Assembly (NCBI RefSeq): GCF_001435895.1
Contig: NZ_AZFZ01000018.1
Span: 1-44,623, forward strand
Origin: Lentilactobacillus parafarraginis DSM 18390 = JCM 14109
Lineage (GTDB): Bacteria > Bacillota > Bacilli > Lactobacillales > Lactobacillaceae
DNA: 44,623 nt
Reading direction: 5' to 3'
The first letter of the stretch is position 1. The number at the start of each line of letters is the position of its first letter. Positions 9,114-18,017 of this stretch are shown here, piece after piece. Made by a program: the position numbers and the translations under genes. Below the pieces are notes generated by a model. The model was not told the origin of the DNA. It saw nothing but the letters and a program-made list of their open reading frames with translations, and searched no databases.

Positions 9114-9209
9114 AATCACTTTTGTTGACCCCATATTCATGTTAGTATCTGAAATGAAAGATATTTTTGATTGACCAAATAAACAATCAAAATGAGGGGT
9201 TGAGAATTC

Positions 9210-10358
9210 ATGCAATTTAAACACAATTATCTGGCCGTTTTAGGGCTGGTTGCCGGCGGAATTTTGCTGGGAACCTCTTCTTTAACCGCCAATGCATCAC
9301 TGACGCCATCCAGCACCTTACCAAAAACGGACATGGTCGATGTTTCCAGTTGGCAGGGAAGTTTAACCGCTGCCGATTACCAAACAATGGCTAACAATGG
9401 CGTTAAGGCCGTGACAATCAAGGCCACCGAGGGAACCGGTTACACGAATCCCTATCTAAGCCAACAGGTTCAATACGCCCAACAGGCTGGCCTGAGCGTC
9501 AACTTTTACCACTTCGCCCATTTTACATCGACCGCAGCGGCTCAGTCTGAGGCTCAGAACTTCATCAAGGCCGTTCAAATGGTCACCAGTTCAAAGGATG
9601 TTGTCATGGTCGTTGACTTTGAGTCGTCTGAACTTGGCAGCTTATCGAAAGCTCAAAACGATGCCGACCTGGCCGCCTTTGACGCAACTTTAAATCAAGC
9701 CGGTTACAATAAGACCGACCTGTACACCATGGCCAGTTGGCTGGGGGTTAATATCGATACCAATGCCGCCAACAACGGCTGGATTGCCGATTATCCAAAC
9801 AACCCAACCGGAAGCAAATACACGTCAGCTAACGCCTGGCAATGGGCGTCTGACTATCGATTCCCATCAATCACGCAAAACCTGGATGTCAGCCAAATGA
9901 ACAATGATTACTATCTAAATTCAACGGTTGGCACCCCAACCAATACCGCCACAAATACGACACCAACAACGAATTCGAGTTCATCAAGTGTAATTTCCAG
10001 TTCGTCGAGCTCGTCGAGTTCAACCACGGGCTCCAAATCGTCAACGCCTGGTGAGATCGTCAAGGTCCCGGGACCATCAGGGAAGCAATACTCCGCCAGT
10101 CGATCCAAGTCGGTTAAGCTCGTTTGGCGCAGCAGTATGGGCCGTCACGCCTATAAGACAACGGATGGAGCCCGATACTCCAAGCATCTGGGCTACCGTT
10201 ACGGGTTTAACTCGGATATGCCGGATGTCACCTGGTATACGGACGCTCATGAGAAGCTTTATAAAAAGACAACTGGTAAATACTACATTTACTACCACGT
10301 CAAGAGTGCCGATGGCCAACACGGCGGCTGGGTATGGCGCGGCTATCTTAACAAATAA
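9210..10358 (+). CDS. secreted GH25 lysozyme (N-acetylmuramidase) with C-terminal SH3-like domain
   Basis: 382 residues: signal peptide (1-29, cut near ANA), GH25 muramidase domain (about 41-235), Ser/Thr-rich linker (about 240-285) and a C-terminal tyrosine-rich SH3-like wall-binding domain (about 295-382). GH25 active-site residues are visible: Asp44 in DMVDVSSWQG, then Asp136 and Glu138 in VVDFES. It cleaves beta-1,4 bonds of peptidoglycan, probably in wall turnover. GAGGGG precedes the ATG. A second, shorter GH25 gene follows on the same strand; the two catalytic domains align throughout, so this is a tandem duplication. Confidence 0.9.
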   Translation: MQFKHNYLAVLGLVAGGILLGTSSLTANASLTPSSTLPKTDMVDVSSWQGSLTAADYQTMANNGVKAVTIKATEGTGYTNPYLSQQVQYAQQAGLSVNFYHFAHFTSTAAAQSEAQNFIKAVQMVTSSKDVVMVVDFESSELGSLSKAQNDADLAAFDATLNQAGYNKTDLYTMASWLGVNIDTNAANNGWIADYPNNPTGSKYTSANAWQWASDYRFPSITQNLDVSQMNNDYYLNSTVGTPTNTATNTTPTTNSSSSSVISSSSSSSSSTTGSKSSTPGEIVKVPGPSGKQYSASRSKSVKLVWRSSMGRHAYKTTDGARYSKHLGYRYGFNSDMPDVTWYTDAHEKLYKKTTGKYYIYYHVKSADGQHGGWVWRGYLNK

Positions 10359-10370
10359 ATCGCTTAATCC

Positions 10371-10410
10371 AAAGGCCCTCACAGTCAATTTAACTGCCAA
10401 GGGCCTTTTA
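10371..10410 (+). terminator. rho-independent terminator after the first lysozyme
   Basis: AAAGGCCCT (10371-10379) pairs with AGGGCCTTT (10400-10408), followed by a short T run. It begins 13 bases after the stop codon. Confidence 0.75.
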
Positions 10411-10629
10411 TAGTGGATTGGTTATTAAATCACGGCGAATAACAAGTAGGCACTCATATTACAGGCCGTTAACGAATTGTTGTTTGTTTGTAAATAAGCG
10501 GACGCATGGGCATCGTGTCACGTACTGACTTGCCAGCGGGTGGTTTTGAATCCAGATAGGTTTATGGTACGATGCTTGCAACGTTGTGCTCACGACACTT
10601 TAGAAATTAACGACATGGAGTATTTAATA

Positions 10630-11346
10630 ATGAAAAAATTCGCTTCCCTAAAATTAACCGCGCTGACGCTGGCCGCCTTTGGCCTGCTCGCATTTAGCGC
10701 CACCAGTTTACCAGTTCAGGCAAACACGTTCTCAGCCAACCATCCGAATGCCGATATGGTGGATATCTCCGCTTATCAGGGTGCGCAAACCAATCTCGGC
10801 CTCCAGAACATGAAGGACGCTGGCGTTCAGGCAATGACCATCAAGGCCACTGAAGGGACTTACTACACCAATCCCCTGTTGGCTCAGCAAACCCAGACGG
10901 CGCAATCTGCCGGTTTGAGCATTAATTTCTACCACTACGCCAATTTCACCACAAAAGCGCAGGCAAAGCGGGAAGCCAAGTACTTCGTCAAACATGTTGA
11001 AGCCGTTACCAGTCAACGCGATGTCGTGATGGCCATTGATTTTGAAGCTTCCAAACTTGCGAATTTACCAATCGCCACCAATGACCGAAACATCAAGGCC
11101 TTTAATAAAGTCGTCCAAAAAGCCGGCTTTACCAAAACTGACATTTATACCAACGCTAACTGGGTTGACAGCTATGTCAGCATGAACAGTAAGAACCTTG
11201 GGTGGCTGGCAAACTACCCCAATAATCCTACCGGGAAAAAATATGCGGCGGCCAATGCTTGGCAGTGGACTTCGAATTTTAAATTTTCTGGAACCGGTCG
11301 AACTGATGTGAGCCAGTTAAATAACGACTATTATCTTAATGATTAA
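10630..11346 (+). CDS. secreted GH25 lysozyme, single-domain paralogue
   Basis: 238 residues: signal peptide (1-32, cut near VQA-N) and one GH25 domain to the end, with Asp45, Asp137 and Glu139 at the catalytic positions. It lacks the linker and wall-binding domain of its upstream neighbour. Start at 10630 because GGAG (10617-10620) is 9 bases upstream; the frame runs open 30 codons earlier without a site. It lies 270 bases after the first lysozyme and has its own terminator. It is likely a diffusible muramidase with a different reach in the wall. Confidence 0.88.
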   Translation: MKKFASLKLTALTLAAFGLLAFSATSLPVQANTFSANHPNADMVDISAYQGAQTNLGLQNMKDAGVQAMTIKATEGTYYTNPLLAQQTQTAQSAGLSINFYHYANFTTKAQAKREAKYFVKHVEAVTSQRDVVMAIDFEASKLANLPIATNDRNIKAFNKVVQKAGFTKTDIYTNANWVDSYVSMNSKNLGWLANYPNNPTGKKYAAANAWQWTSNFKFSGTGRTDVSQLNNDYYLND

Positions 11347-11356
11347 TTGAATATTA

Positions 11357-11413
11357 ATAATAAAGCGCTGATTCATCCGATATCCCTATCGAATTGGATC
11401 AGCGCTTTATTAT
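11357..11413. terminator. bidirectional terminator
   Basis: A long hairpin (ATAATAAAGCGCTGAT pairing with ATCAGCGCTTTATTAT, interrupted inner stem) lies between the convergent second lysozyme and metal-binding lipoprotein genes. A/T runs on both sides let it serve both. Confidence 0.8.
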
Positions 11414-11437
11414 GATGAAAAAATGATGCCTTCAGTG

Positions 11438-12352
11438 TTATTTTTCGAGGATTTGAAGCAAACTATTATACTGGCTTAGCATCCATGACTTGTAATTCTG
11501 ACCATTAGGTAACGTCTCAGTGACTTTCAAGACCGGCACGTCGCTCTTGTGAGCCAAATCAACTAAATTGTTAACCGTTTTATCATCAACCTGCGAATTA
11601 TAAACGAAGAACGCAATCTTATGGCCCTTAATGCCATTCTGCATGCTCCGGATGGTTTGTGGGGAAGGATCAATGTCCTTTTCGGTGTCGTTTTCAAATT
11701 CTGGATTGCCAACCTTAAAGCCCATTGCCTCCAACGCATAGTCGAAGACCGGTTCACTCACGTAAACGTCCTTGTTCTTACTCTTAGCAGCAACCTGCTT
11801 CAGCTTGGCAATCTTTTCGTTAACCGGCTTCAGGGACTTAATGTAATTCTGGGCGTTCTTCTTGAAGTAGGCCTTGTTCTTTGGCTGCAATTTGCCTAAT
11901 TTCGTGGCAATGGTGTTTGCCAACTTGGGCATTGTGGCTGGATTGTACCAAAGATGTGGGTTGTCGCCGTTCTTCTTGCCCATTAAATCTTCACCGACTT
12001 TTATGTAATCAGCTTTCTTATTGTTGGAGACTAACTTAGACATCCATCCATCATAGCCGATACCATTAGCGATTACGATCTTGGATCCGGTGAGGTTCTT
12101 TGCAACCTGGGTGGTTGGTTCGTAGTCGTGGGGATCGACATTCGGATTAGTAATTACCGACGTCACATCCCCATGCTTACCAGCAACCTTCTTAGCAACT
12201 TCGCCATAGAAATCGGTCGTTGCCGTGATCTTAATCTTTCCGTTACTGCTACTTGACGACGAACTGCTTGAGCAGCCGGCAACAATGACTCCAAGACCAA
12301 CAACCAATAATGCCAGTAACATAAATTTGAATCTGAATATCTTCTTGAGCAT
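11438..12352 (-). CDS. metal (Mn/Zn) ABC transporter substrate-binding lipoprotein, orphan
   Basis: 304 residues of the ZnuA/PsaA cluster-9 family. The lipobox VAGC is followed by a poly-Ser spacer. The four ligand regions are visible: His in DPHDYEP, His in NPHLWYNP, Glu in SEPVFDY (the position where PsaA has Glu and ZnuA His) and Asp in NSQVDDKT. This H-H-E-D set is the Mn-type pattern, though family members with it also bind Zn. No ATPase or permease gene is adjacent, so it must share a transporter encoded elsewhere. A palindrome resembling a Zur box precedes it (12377-12391), which argues for zinc control. Confidence 0.87.
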   Translation of the reverse strand: MLKKIFRFKFMLLALLVVGLGVIVAGCSSSSSSSSSNGKIKITATTDFYGEVAKKVAGKHGDVTSVITNPNVDPHDYEPTTQVAKNLTGSKIVIANGIGYDGWMSKLVSNNKKADYIKVGEDLMGKKNGDNPHLWYNPATMPKLANTIATKLGKLQPKNKAYFKKNAQNYIKSLKPVNEKIAKLKQVAAKSKNKDVYVSEPVFDYALEAMGFKVGNPEFENDTEKDIDPSPQTIRSMQNGIKGHKIAFFVYNSQVDDKTVNNLVDLAHKSDVPVLKVTETLPNGQNYKSWMLSQYNSLLQILEK

Positions 12353-12376
12353 CTGTTTACCTCTCCCGTTTTTAAA

Positions 12377-12391
12377 TAGTAACGATTACTC
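12377..12391 (-). promoter_or_regulatory. Zur-like operator
   Basis: TAGTAACGATTACTC contains inverted arms AGTAA/TTACT (minus strand AGTAATCGTTACT). It resembles the Bacillus Zur box TCGTAATNATTACGA. It lies 25 bases upstream of the metal-binding lipoprotein start, a repressor position. Confidence 0.55.
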
Positions 12392-12464
12392 TTACGATAA
12401 TATGACAAAAAAAGCCGTTTGTAAACACCTAATTGTTTTTAGGTATTTTAACGGTTGTGAATTC

Positions 12465-13154
12465 TTATGACAGCTGGTGATAATTTTTGAGGACCAGCTT
12501 ATAAAATTGACTCATCGTGTAGGCTTGATGAAAGTATTTCTTACCCGCGTTCTTATAGTATCCTTTGGGATCGGTGTGGTCTGATCCGCCGAGATATTTC
12601 GCAACCGCGCCATGTGACCAGACGGTCCCTTTGCCGTCATACACCGCATCGTTTGGTTTGAGATGGTACTCGTGGAGAATGTAAGCCGTATAGTAGGCCG
12701 CATTTTCAACTTCGTGGGCGAAGCTGGCTTTACTATGCATTTCAACCTGTTCAAACTGTACAAATCGGGCATTACCAGGATAACCGACGCCCCAGCAAAG
12801 GTAGTTTGTGCTGGCAATGTTGATAATGTGCTTACTGTCGACAAATGAATGAACAAACGCGTTTCGGTAATTCTTTTTCATATAAGCAATTTCGTTAAAA
12901 ATTGTCGAACTTGGATTACCAGTCTCGTGAACGACAACGCCTTCCGGTTTGCCCTTCCCATGGCGGTACTTATAGTGAGGAAACCCACCCCACAGTTGCT
13001 TAGTGACCTTCACGTGAGAAATATGATGAGCTGAAATATAGCTGTTGACTGATGCGGCCTGACTAAGGGTTGCCGACGCAAAGAGGGCAACCACAAACAC
13101 AATTCCTGTTAACATAATCAATTCGATTTTCTTTACCACTTTTATAATCGCCAC
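12465..13154 (-). CDS. secreted N-acetylmuramoyl-L-alanine amidase (Amidase_2)
   Basis: 229 residues: an N-terminal hydrophobic signal (about 10-33) and an Amidase_2/PGRP-like zinc domain. Zinc ligands are visible as His in VVVHETG and the C-terminal pair in WSHGAV and SDHTDPKGYY. The enzyme cuts the bond between muramic acid and L-Ala of peptidoglycan. No wall-binding domain is visible. The start is uncertain: the longest frame begins with GTG at 13154 and no strong ribosome binding site is seen; an ATG about 13 codons in is an alternative. The neighbouring lysozymes make this an envelope-hydrolase neighbourhood. Confidence 0.8.
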   Translation of the reverse strand: MAIIKVVKKIELIMLTGIVFVVALFASATLSQAASVNSYISAHHISHVKVTKQLWGGFPHYKYRHGKGKPEGVVVHETGNPSSTIFNEIAYMKKNYRNAFVHSFVDSKHIINIASTNYLCWGVGYPGNARFVQFEQVEMHSKASFAHEVENAAYYTAYILHEYHLKPNDAVYDGKGTVWSHGAVAKYLGGSDHTDPKGYYKNAGKKYFHQAYTMSQFYKLVLKNYHQLS

Positions 13155-13344
13155 TTTATTACTGTTTTATACTCATTATCTATGCTAGCAGATTAGCGCC
13201 GGCATGCAAGCAATCATCCGTGATTACCGACCGATGGATTGGAAATGCGGCCGCCAAAGTGCAAATAATGGTCGATCTAATTTTGCGGGTGTATCATGAA
13301 AACGAATTCAAAGATTTAACGGATTTTAGGGGAGGTTTTAATTT

Positions 13345-13962
13345 ATGACAAGTTTTGCAAAACGAGGCGCCGATGACCGCTTAATTTCACCAGAAAATTC
13401 AGTTTTAACGTTTATCGACTACCAGCCAACGCAGATTAACTCAATCGGATCCATGAAGCACGCTGATCTGGTTCACAATGCCGTGTTGGTGGCCAAGATT
13501 GCCAACCAATATAAGGTTCCGATTGTGCTTTCAACTGTGAACGTTCAAACGGGACGAAATCAAGACACGATCCCAGCGCTAAAGAAAGAAATTGGCGATG
13601 TCGAAACTTATGATCGGACATCAATTAATGCATGGGAAGATAAAGACTATAACGACGCCATTAAGGCGACCGGCCGTAAAAAGATTATCATGTTGGGATT
13701 ATGGACCGAAGCCTGCCTCACATTCCCAACCTTAGATGCCATCGCTGAGGGGTTTGACGTTTATCCGGTTGTTGATGCCGTTGGCGGCACTTCAACCATT
13801 GCCCACAAAACCGCTTTAAGGCGGGTTGAACAGGCTGGCGCACATCTGATCACAATTCCCCAACTGATTTGTGAATTGCAGCGGGATTGGAACCGAACGG
13901 ATACGGTCCCTGGATTTGTTCAGGACCTATTTGAGGATGGCGCGTTCACACCGATCCAATAG
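13345..13962 (+). CDS. YcaC-like cysteine hydrolase (isochorismatase superfamily)
   Basis: 205 residues. Nucleophile Cys124 in LWTEACLTFP and Asp25 in FIDYQPTQ match the superfamily. The SINAWEDKDY segment, followed by an alternating helix/strand region ending in CELQRDW, is typical of the YcaC subgroup, whose natural substrate is unsettled. It is not a clear nicotinamidase because the metal-binding D-x-H pattern is absent. A strong AGGGGAGG site precedes ATG, and a terminator follows, so it is a single-gene unit. Cytoplasmic. Confidence 0.82.
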   Translation: MTSFAKRGADDRLISPENSVLTFIDYQPTQINSIGSMKHADLVHNAVLVAKIANQYKVPIVLSTVNVQTGRNQDTIPALKKEIGDVETYDRTSINAWEDKDYNDAIKATGRKKIIMLGLWTEACLTFPTLDAIAEGFDVYPVVDAVGGTSTIAHKTALRRVEQAGAHLITIPQLICELQRDWNRTDTVPGFVQDLFEDGAFTPIQ

Positions 13963-13986
13963 GATTGCTAATAGATCCACACATTG

Positions 13987-14022
13987 AGGTTGAGCAGTTT
14001 TTAGCTCAACCTTTTTATTTTT
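13987..14022 (+). terminator. rho-independent terminator after the YcaC-like gene
   Basis: AGGTTGAGC (13987-13995) pairs with GCTCAACCT (14004-14012) and is followed by TTTTATTTTT. Confidence 0.85.
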
Positions 14023-14101
14023 CAAACGAGCATTCCAAATGAACCTGCTTCACTCAATATCCAGGATAATTATCACTCACATCATTAAAATGACCGAAAA
14101 C

Positions 14102-14134
14102 AAAAAATCTCGACATAAAACATCGAGATTTTTT
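14102..14134. terminator. bidirectional terminator, brnQ side
   Basis: AAAAAATCTCGA (14102-14113) is fully complementary to TCGAGATTTTTT (14123-14134) with a 9-base loop. It lies 36 bases past the brnQ stop on the minus strand and can also stop plus-strand read-through. Confidence 0.8.
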
Positions 14135-14169
14135 TGACACTATCGTGATCATTTAACACGGAAGCTCAA

Positions 14170-15576
14170 TTATTTATCCGATACGTTTTCAGACGATGCC
14201 TGGTGTTGCCGAGCAAATACCGGGCGCAGAAAGTGCAATCCCAAGCCGACAACCGCGCCAATTAATGCAGGAACAACCCAGTCCATTCCCAAGTTTACGA
14301 ATGGCAGAACGCTATGCTGAAATGTGCCCAACATTTGGCCAAAGACACTCTGACTCACAACCTTTGGGAAAGCGGCAACCATATCCAGAAAAGCGGGAAC
14401 CGTTGTAAAACCGACCACGAACGCGTAGACGAGCGGATCGCGATTGAATAGCGGTGAAGTTACCGACAAAAGAATCAGCACCATGGCGAATGGATACAGG
14501 AACATCAACATCGGTGTTGACCACAGGATAATTTGATCGAGGCCAAAGTTTGCGGTTAGAAAGGATGCCAGGCAAGTGAGCGCCAACCACGTATGGTAAC
14601 TGACCTTTGGAAAGTGTTTGTGAAAATCTTGGGCAAATGCGGCAACCAGACCGACAGCAGTGGTGAGACAGGTAACGGTTAATAACGTTGCCAGCAAAGC
14701 ATGCCCAACACCACCGAGGTAATAACTGACCAGCTGGTTAAACGCAACCCCACCATCCGCAGAAACGTGGAAGTTTGCTAACGTTGTTGCGCCTAACCAA
14801 ACGAGCACGACGTAGATCAACCCAATCATCCCGGTTGCCAGAACGCCTGCCTTGGCGGTCACTTTCGCATTACTACTTGGCCGCGTTTTACCCAATTGGC
14901 GAACAGCCGTTACAACCGTTACGCCAAAAGCAAGGCCTGCCAGAGCATCCATCGTATTATAGCCCTGCAAAAAGCCGTTAAAGAATCCCGCGTGCTGATA
15001 CGCTGCCGTTGCAGTCTGACTGGAAGCAGTCCCCATCGGATGGACAAAGCCCATCAAGAAAACGGAGAATAGCAGCAGCAAAAAGAGTGGGTTCAAAATT
15101 TTTCCAACTGAGCTCATCACGTTTGACTGATGATAGGAAACCAGAAACGCGGCTCCAAAGAACAGGACCGAAAATACGAACAGGCCAACATGCGCCCATG
15201 AAGCCGGGATCATTGGCTGAATGCCAACGGTAAACGGCACGGTGGCCGTCCGCGGCGTCCCAAAAAGTGGCCCAATTGTTAAGTGAATTAAGACCATAAA
15301 TACTAATGCAAATACCGGTCCCAAAGGCACGCCAATGTCATAAACCCCTTCGGAGCGGGTCACCGCAACGGCCAGAACAGAAAGTAACGGTAAAAGCACG
15401 GCAGTCACCAGAAAGCCAACCGTTGCGAGCACCCAGTGAGAACCGGCGAGCTGTCCTAAATGAATGGGAAAAATCAGATTGCCGGCACCAAAAAATAGCC
15501 CAAACAACATGGAGCTCACCACAAAATATTGTTTCTTAGTTAACGGATTTGGATTTAAGTCTTGTAAGTCTTTCAT
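14170..15576 (-). CDS. brnQ: branched-chain amino acid:cation symporter BrnQ
   Basis: 468 residues with about 12 membrane helices. It has the LIVCS family N-terminus: SSMLFGLFFGAGNLIFPIHLG, then the TIGPLFGTPRTATVPF loop. It imports Ile, Leu and Val. Start set at 15576 because GAGGAG is 10 bases upstream; the ATG three codons earlier overlaps that site. The leader carries an Ile-codon T-box, so expression should rise when tRNA-Ile is uncharged, which fits the transporter role. Confidence 0.92.
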   Translation of the reverse strand: MKDLQDLNPNPLTKKQYFVVSSMLFGLFFGAGNLIFPIHLGQLAGSHWVLATVGFLVTAVLLPLLSVLAVAVTRSEGVYDIGVPLGPVFALVFMVLIHLTIGPLFGTPRTATVPFTVGIQPMIPASWAHVGLFVFSVLFFGAAFLVSYHQSNVMSSVGKILNPLFLLLLFSVFLMGFVHPMGTASSQTATAAYQHAGFFNGFLQGYNTMDALAGLAFGVTVVTAVRQLGKTRPSSNAKVTAKAGVLATGMIGLIYVVLVWLGATTLANFHVSADGGVAFNQLVSYYLGGVGHALLATLLTVTCLTTAVGLVAAFAQDFHKHFPKVSYHTWLALTCLASFLTANFGLDQIILWSTPMLMFLYPFAMVLILLSVTSPLFNRDPLVYAFVVGFTTVPAFLDMVAAFPKVVSQSVFGQMLGTFQHSVLPFVNLGMDWVVPALIGAVVGLGLHFLRPVFARQHQASSENVSDK

Positions 15577-15695
15577 TAAAGTCATTCTCCTCGATTAATT
15601 GCTTTTTTCTTCCCACCATAATCTGACTAATGTCAATCTGAGATTCCAAGACAACCACTTCCTTCTTTTGATTTTAAATTACGAAACGTTGAGAC

Positions 15696-15965
15696 TAAAA
15701 AAGCACCCTCAACTCAGTATTCACCGAGTCAAGGGTGCTTACGCACTGTCCCACCTTAAATTCGTGAGACTATCACTAGCCCCACCTCTTCACGTACGGC
15801 CCAAAAGGACGATACGCTAACACGATAATGGGTGTCACCAATGCAGGTTACTTTTAAAAAATTCGCTACATCGCTCAAAAGGGATTTTCACACTTCTAAT
15901 CCGGCTTCCTCCCACCTAACGAAGCTCGCTGACGGATGATAAAGTGTTACTCAACTTTCTCAAAG
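15696..15965 (-). promoter_or_regulatory. T-box riboswitch, probable Ile (ATC) specifier, controlling brnQ
   Basis: Minus-strand leader. Stem I has an AGTAA strand opposite GAAAATCCC; in the pattern GAA-N-codon this reads ATC (15895-15893). The distal loop contains GTTAGGTGGGAGG. The T-box stretch TTTAAGGTGGGACAGTGCGT lies at 15760-15741. The terminator stem AAGCACCCT/AGGGTGCTT (15701-15740) is followed by TTTTTT. The rest of the 15577-16173 gap holds the brnQ translation leader and the divergent promoter at 16098-16136. Confidence 0.88.
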
Positions 15966-16097
15966 CGTTTTGTAATTTGTTAAAACTTATGTTAATCAAC
16001 TAACATCAAAATGTCAACTTTCAAGCGGAATTTTTTGAGTTGATCCCCCTTCATTTCCAATTAGTCAGTGCCGTTCTGAAAAATAAGGGATTTCAAA

Positions 16098-16136
16098 TGG
16101 TAAGCGATTTCAATTGGCCACCATTCAGCTTATAAT
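16098..16136 (+). promoter_or_regulatory. promoter with overlapping cre site
   Basis: TATAAT at 16131-16136 has a weak -35 (TTTCAA, 16108-16113). TGGTAAGCGATTTCA at 16098-16112 is a cre with one mismatch on either strand and covers the -35, so glucose repression of the dehydrogenase gene is likely. Confidence 0.6.
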
Positions 16137-16173
16137 GATGGTGAATGAAAAATTTTATGAAGGACGTGAGCAT

Positions 16174-17145
16174 ATGTCGAAGGTTTTAATTGCTGGAAGA
16201 ATTCCGGAGCATGCCCTAACGATTTTGAAGGACGCCGGATTGGACATTGATGTTTATGACGACAGCCAGTCACTCATTACCAAGGATGAGCTTATCAAAC
16301 GGGTTGCCGATAAGGACTTTTTGATTACGCCACTTTCAACTCAAGTTGATTCTGACGTCATCGACAACGCCCCCAACCTGAAACTAATCGCAAACTATGG
16401 TGCCGGATTTAACAATATCGACATTGATTATGCTAAATCAAAGGGCATCCCCGTTACCAATACGCCAAAGGTTTCCACAACCTCAACTTCGGAAGTCACC
16501 TGCGGCTTAATTATTGGCTTATCTCACCGCATGATGGAAGGCGATACCTTGATGCGTCACGAAGGCTTTAGTGGCTGGGCCCCACTCTTCTTCCTGGGCC
16601 ATGAATTGGCTGGCAAAACCCTCGGGATTATCGGCATGGGACAAATCGGCCAGGCGGTTGCTAAACGAATGCATGCGTTTGACATGAAGATTCTCTACAC
16701 TCAACGCCACCAGCTTGATTCAGAAACTGAAGATGCACTTGGCGCAACCTTCTCCACCTTTGACGATATTATCAAAAATGCGGATGTGATCACATTACAT
16801 CTGCCGGCATCTCCCGCAACCCATCATCTGATTGGGGCTGAACAGTTCAAACAAATGAAGGACAGCGCAATGCTGATTAACGCCGCTCGGGGTCCAATCA
16901 TTGATGAAGCGGCTCTTTACGATGCTTTGGTTAACCACGAAATTGCCGGTGCGGCCCTGGATGTTTACGAAAAGGAACCCGAAGTTGCCGACGGGTTTAA
17001 AGCATTAAAAAACGTGGTCTTAACCCCTCATATTGGAAATGCAACCGTTGAAGCGCGCGATGCAATGGCAGAAATTGTTGCTAAAAACACCGTCTCGATG
17101 GATAAGGGCAGCAAACCTAACTACGTCGTGAACGGCGTGGAATAA
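16174..17145 (+). CDS. D-isomer-specific 2-hydroxyacid dehydrogenase (glyoxylate/hydroxypyruvate reductase-like)
   Basis: 323 residues. It has a NAD(P)-binding GMGQIGQA motif and the catalytic triad of the family: Arg in NAARGPIID, Glu in DVYEKEPEV and His in TPHIGNAT. The substrate-domain motif NYGAGFNNID fits the GyaR/GhrB-like branch. It reduces a small 2-keto acid such as glyoxylate or hydroxypyruvate, or runs in reverse. Start at 16174 because AAGGA lies 9 bases upstream; earlier in-frame starts have no site. Single-gene unit with its own cre-controlled promoter and terminator. Unlike the dehydrogenase at 26686 it is not linked to a T-box. Confidence 0.87.
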   Translation: MSKVLIAGRIPEHALTILKDAGLDIDVYDDSQSLITKDELIKRVADKDFLITPLSTQVDSDVIDNAPNLKLIANYGAGFNNIDIDYAKSKGIPVTNTPKVSTTSTSEVTCGLIIGLSHRMMEGDTLMRHEGFSGWAPLFFLGHELAGKTLGIIGMGQIGQAVAKRMHAFDMKILYTQRHQLDSETEDALGATFSTFDDIIKNADVITLHLPASPATHHLIGAEQFKQMKDSAMLINAARGPIIDEAALYDALVNHEIAGAALDVYEKEPEVADGFKALKNVVLTPHIGNATVEARDAMAEIVAKNTVSMDKGSKPNYVVNGVE

Positions 17146-17166
17146 TTCAATCACCTAAACGCGCAA

Positions 17167-17206
17167 AAAAGTTTCCGAAAACCGCAATTGGTTTCCGGAA
17201 ACTTTT
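17167..17206. terminator. bidirectional terminator between convergent genes
   Basis: AAGTTTCCGAAAACC pairs with GGTTTCCGGAAACTT (one mismatch), with A/T runs on both sides. It serves the dehydrogenase (plus) and nitroreductase (minus). Confidence 0.8.
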
Positions 17207-17216
17207 CATTTGGAAA

Positions 17217-17819
17217 TTATTTTAATACTTTGAAACGATCAGCATCATCCATAAATTCTTTTTCACCGGCAGGTCCTTCAATCGAACCAAAATCCAACTG
17301 AGCCCGTAAATTCCAGTGAGCTGGAATGCCAAATGCTTCACGAACCTCATCATCGATAAGTGGATTGTAATGTTGTAAGTTTGCGCCAATCCCATTTTCT
17401 GCTAGCGAAGTCCAAACAGCAAACTGGGCATTGCCCTGAGCTTGTTCGGACCAGTCGGCAAAGTTGTCAGCGTAGAGGGCGAAGTCGTTTTCGAATCGGC
17501 GAACAACGTCAGTGTCTGTGTAGAACATCACTGTGCCGAAAGCTGCCTTAAACCCGTTAATTTTGTTCAAAGTCTTTTGGTATGCTTCTTCAGTTGGGAC
17601 TTCTGACTTCAAACGCTTGGCAACGATATCCCAAAGCTTTTCGTGATTAGCACCAAATAAAATCACGGCCCGGGTCGTTTGGTTATTAAATGGGGTTGGG
17701 GCCCACTTAATGTTTTCCTTAATCAAACTCGCAATTTCATCGGGGGTTTGGTCAACGTTGCGGCCTAATGCGTAGATTGAGCGTCGTTTTTTGGCAAGAT
17801 CCAGTAATTGTTCTTTCAT
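17217..17819 (-). CDS. nitroreductase-family FMN oxidoreductase
   Basis: 200 residues, of the short nitroreductase group (YdgI/HBN1-like). The N-terminal KKRRSIYALG supplies basic residues that bind FMN phosphate, and WAPTPFNNQTTR and the C-terminal FGSIEGP region also fit. It uses NAD(P)H to reduce nitro compounds or quinones; physiological substrate unknown. AAGGAG lies 11 bases upstream of ATG. It is a single-gene unit between the 2-hydroxyacid dehydrogenase and pyruvate oxidase genes; possible roles in redox balance are only suggested by context. Confidence 0.85.
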   Translation of the reverse strand: MKEQLLDLAKKRRSIYALGRNVDQTPDEIASLIKENIKWAPTPFNNQTTRAVILFGANHEKLWDIVAKRLKSEVPTEEAYQKTLNKINGFKAAFGTVMFYTDTDVVRRFENDFALYADNFADWSEQAQGNAQFAVWTSLAENGIGANLQHYNPLIDDEVREAFGIPAHWNLRAQLDFGSIEGPAGEKEFMDDADRFKVLK

Positions 17820-17932
17820 AGGTAAATAAACTCCTTCGTCATGTTATTATTAAAACTCCAAAAAGGTATAGAACCATTATAACAGTTACTTTTAGTAAGT
17901 AAAGCAAATTGAGAAAAAAGTCTGTGAAACTC

Positions 17933-17967
17933 AAAAAAGCCAAGGGAAAGTAACCGCTCCCTTAGCT
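17933..17967 (-). terminator. rho-independent terminator of the pyruvate oxidase gene
   Basis: On the minus strand AGCTAAGGGA pairs with TCCCTTGGCT and is followed by TTTTT. About 50 bases past the stop at 18018. Confidence 0.85.
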
Positions 17968-18017
17968 TTAATAGTAGCATAATTAAGCATCAATGTATGC
18001 TAAGTTATTCATTCAAA

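Noticed and set aside
9090-9120. Stem CAACA..AGTGA/TCACT..TGTTG after the small membrane protein as terminator
   Set aside because: No T run follows and the stem is interrupted.
12426-12446. Small hairpin ACCTAA/TTAGGT between lipoprotein and amidase genes
   Set aside because: Six-base stem with no clear T run on the minus strand; not convincing as a terminator.
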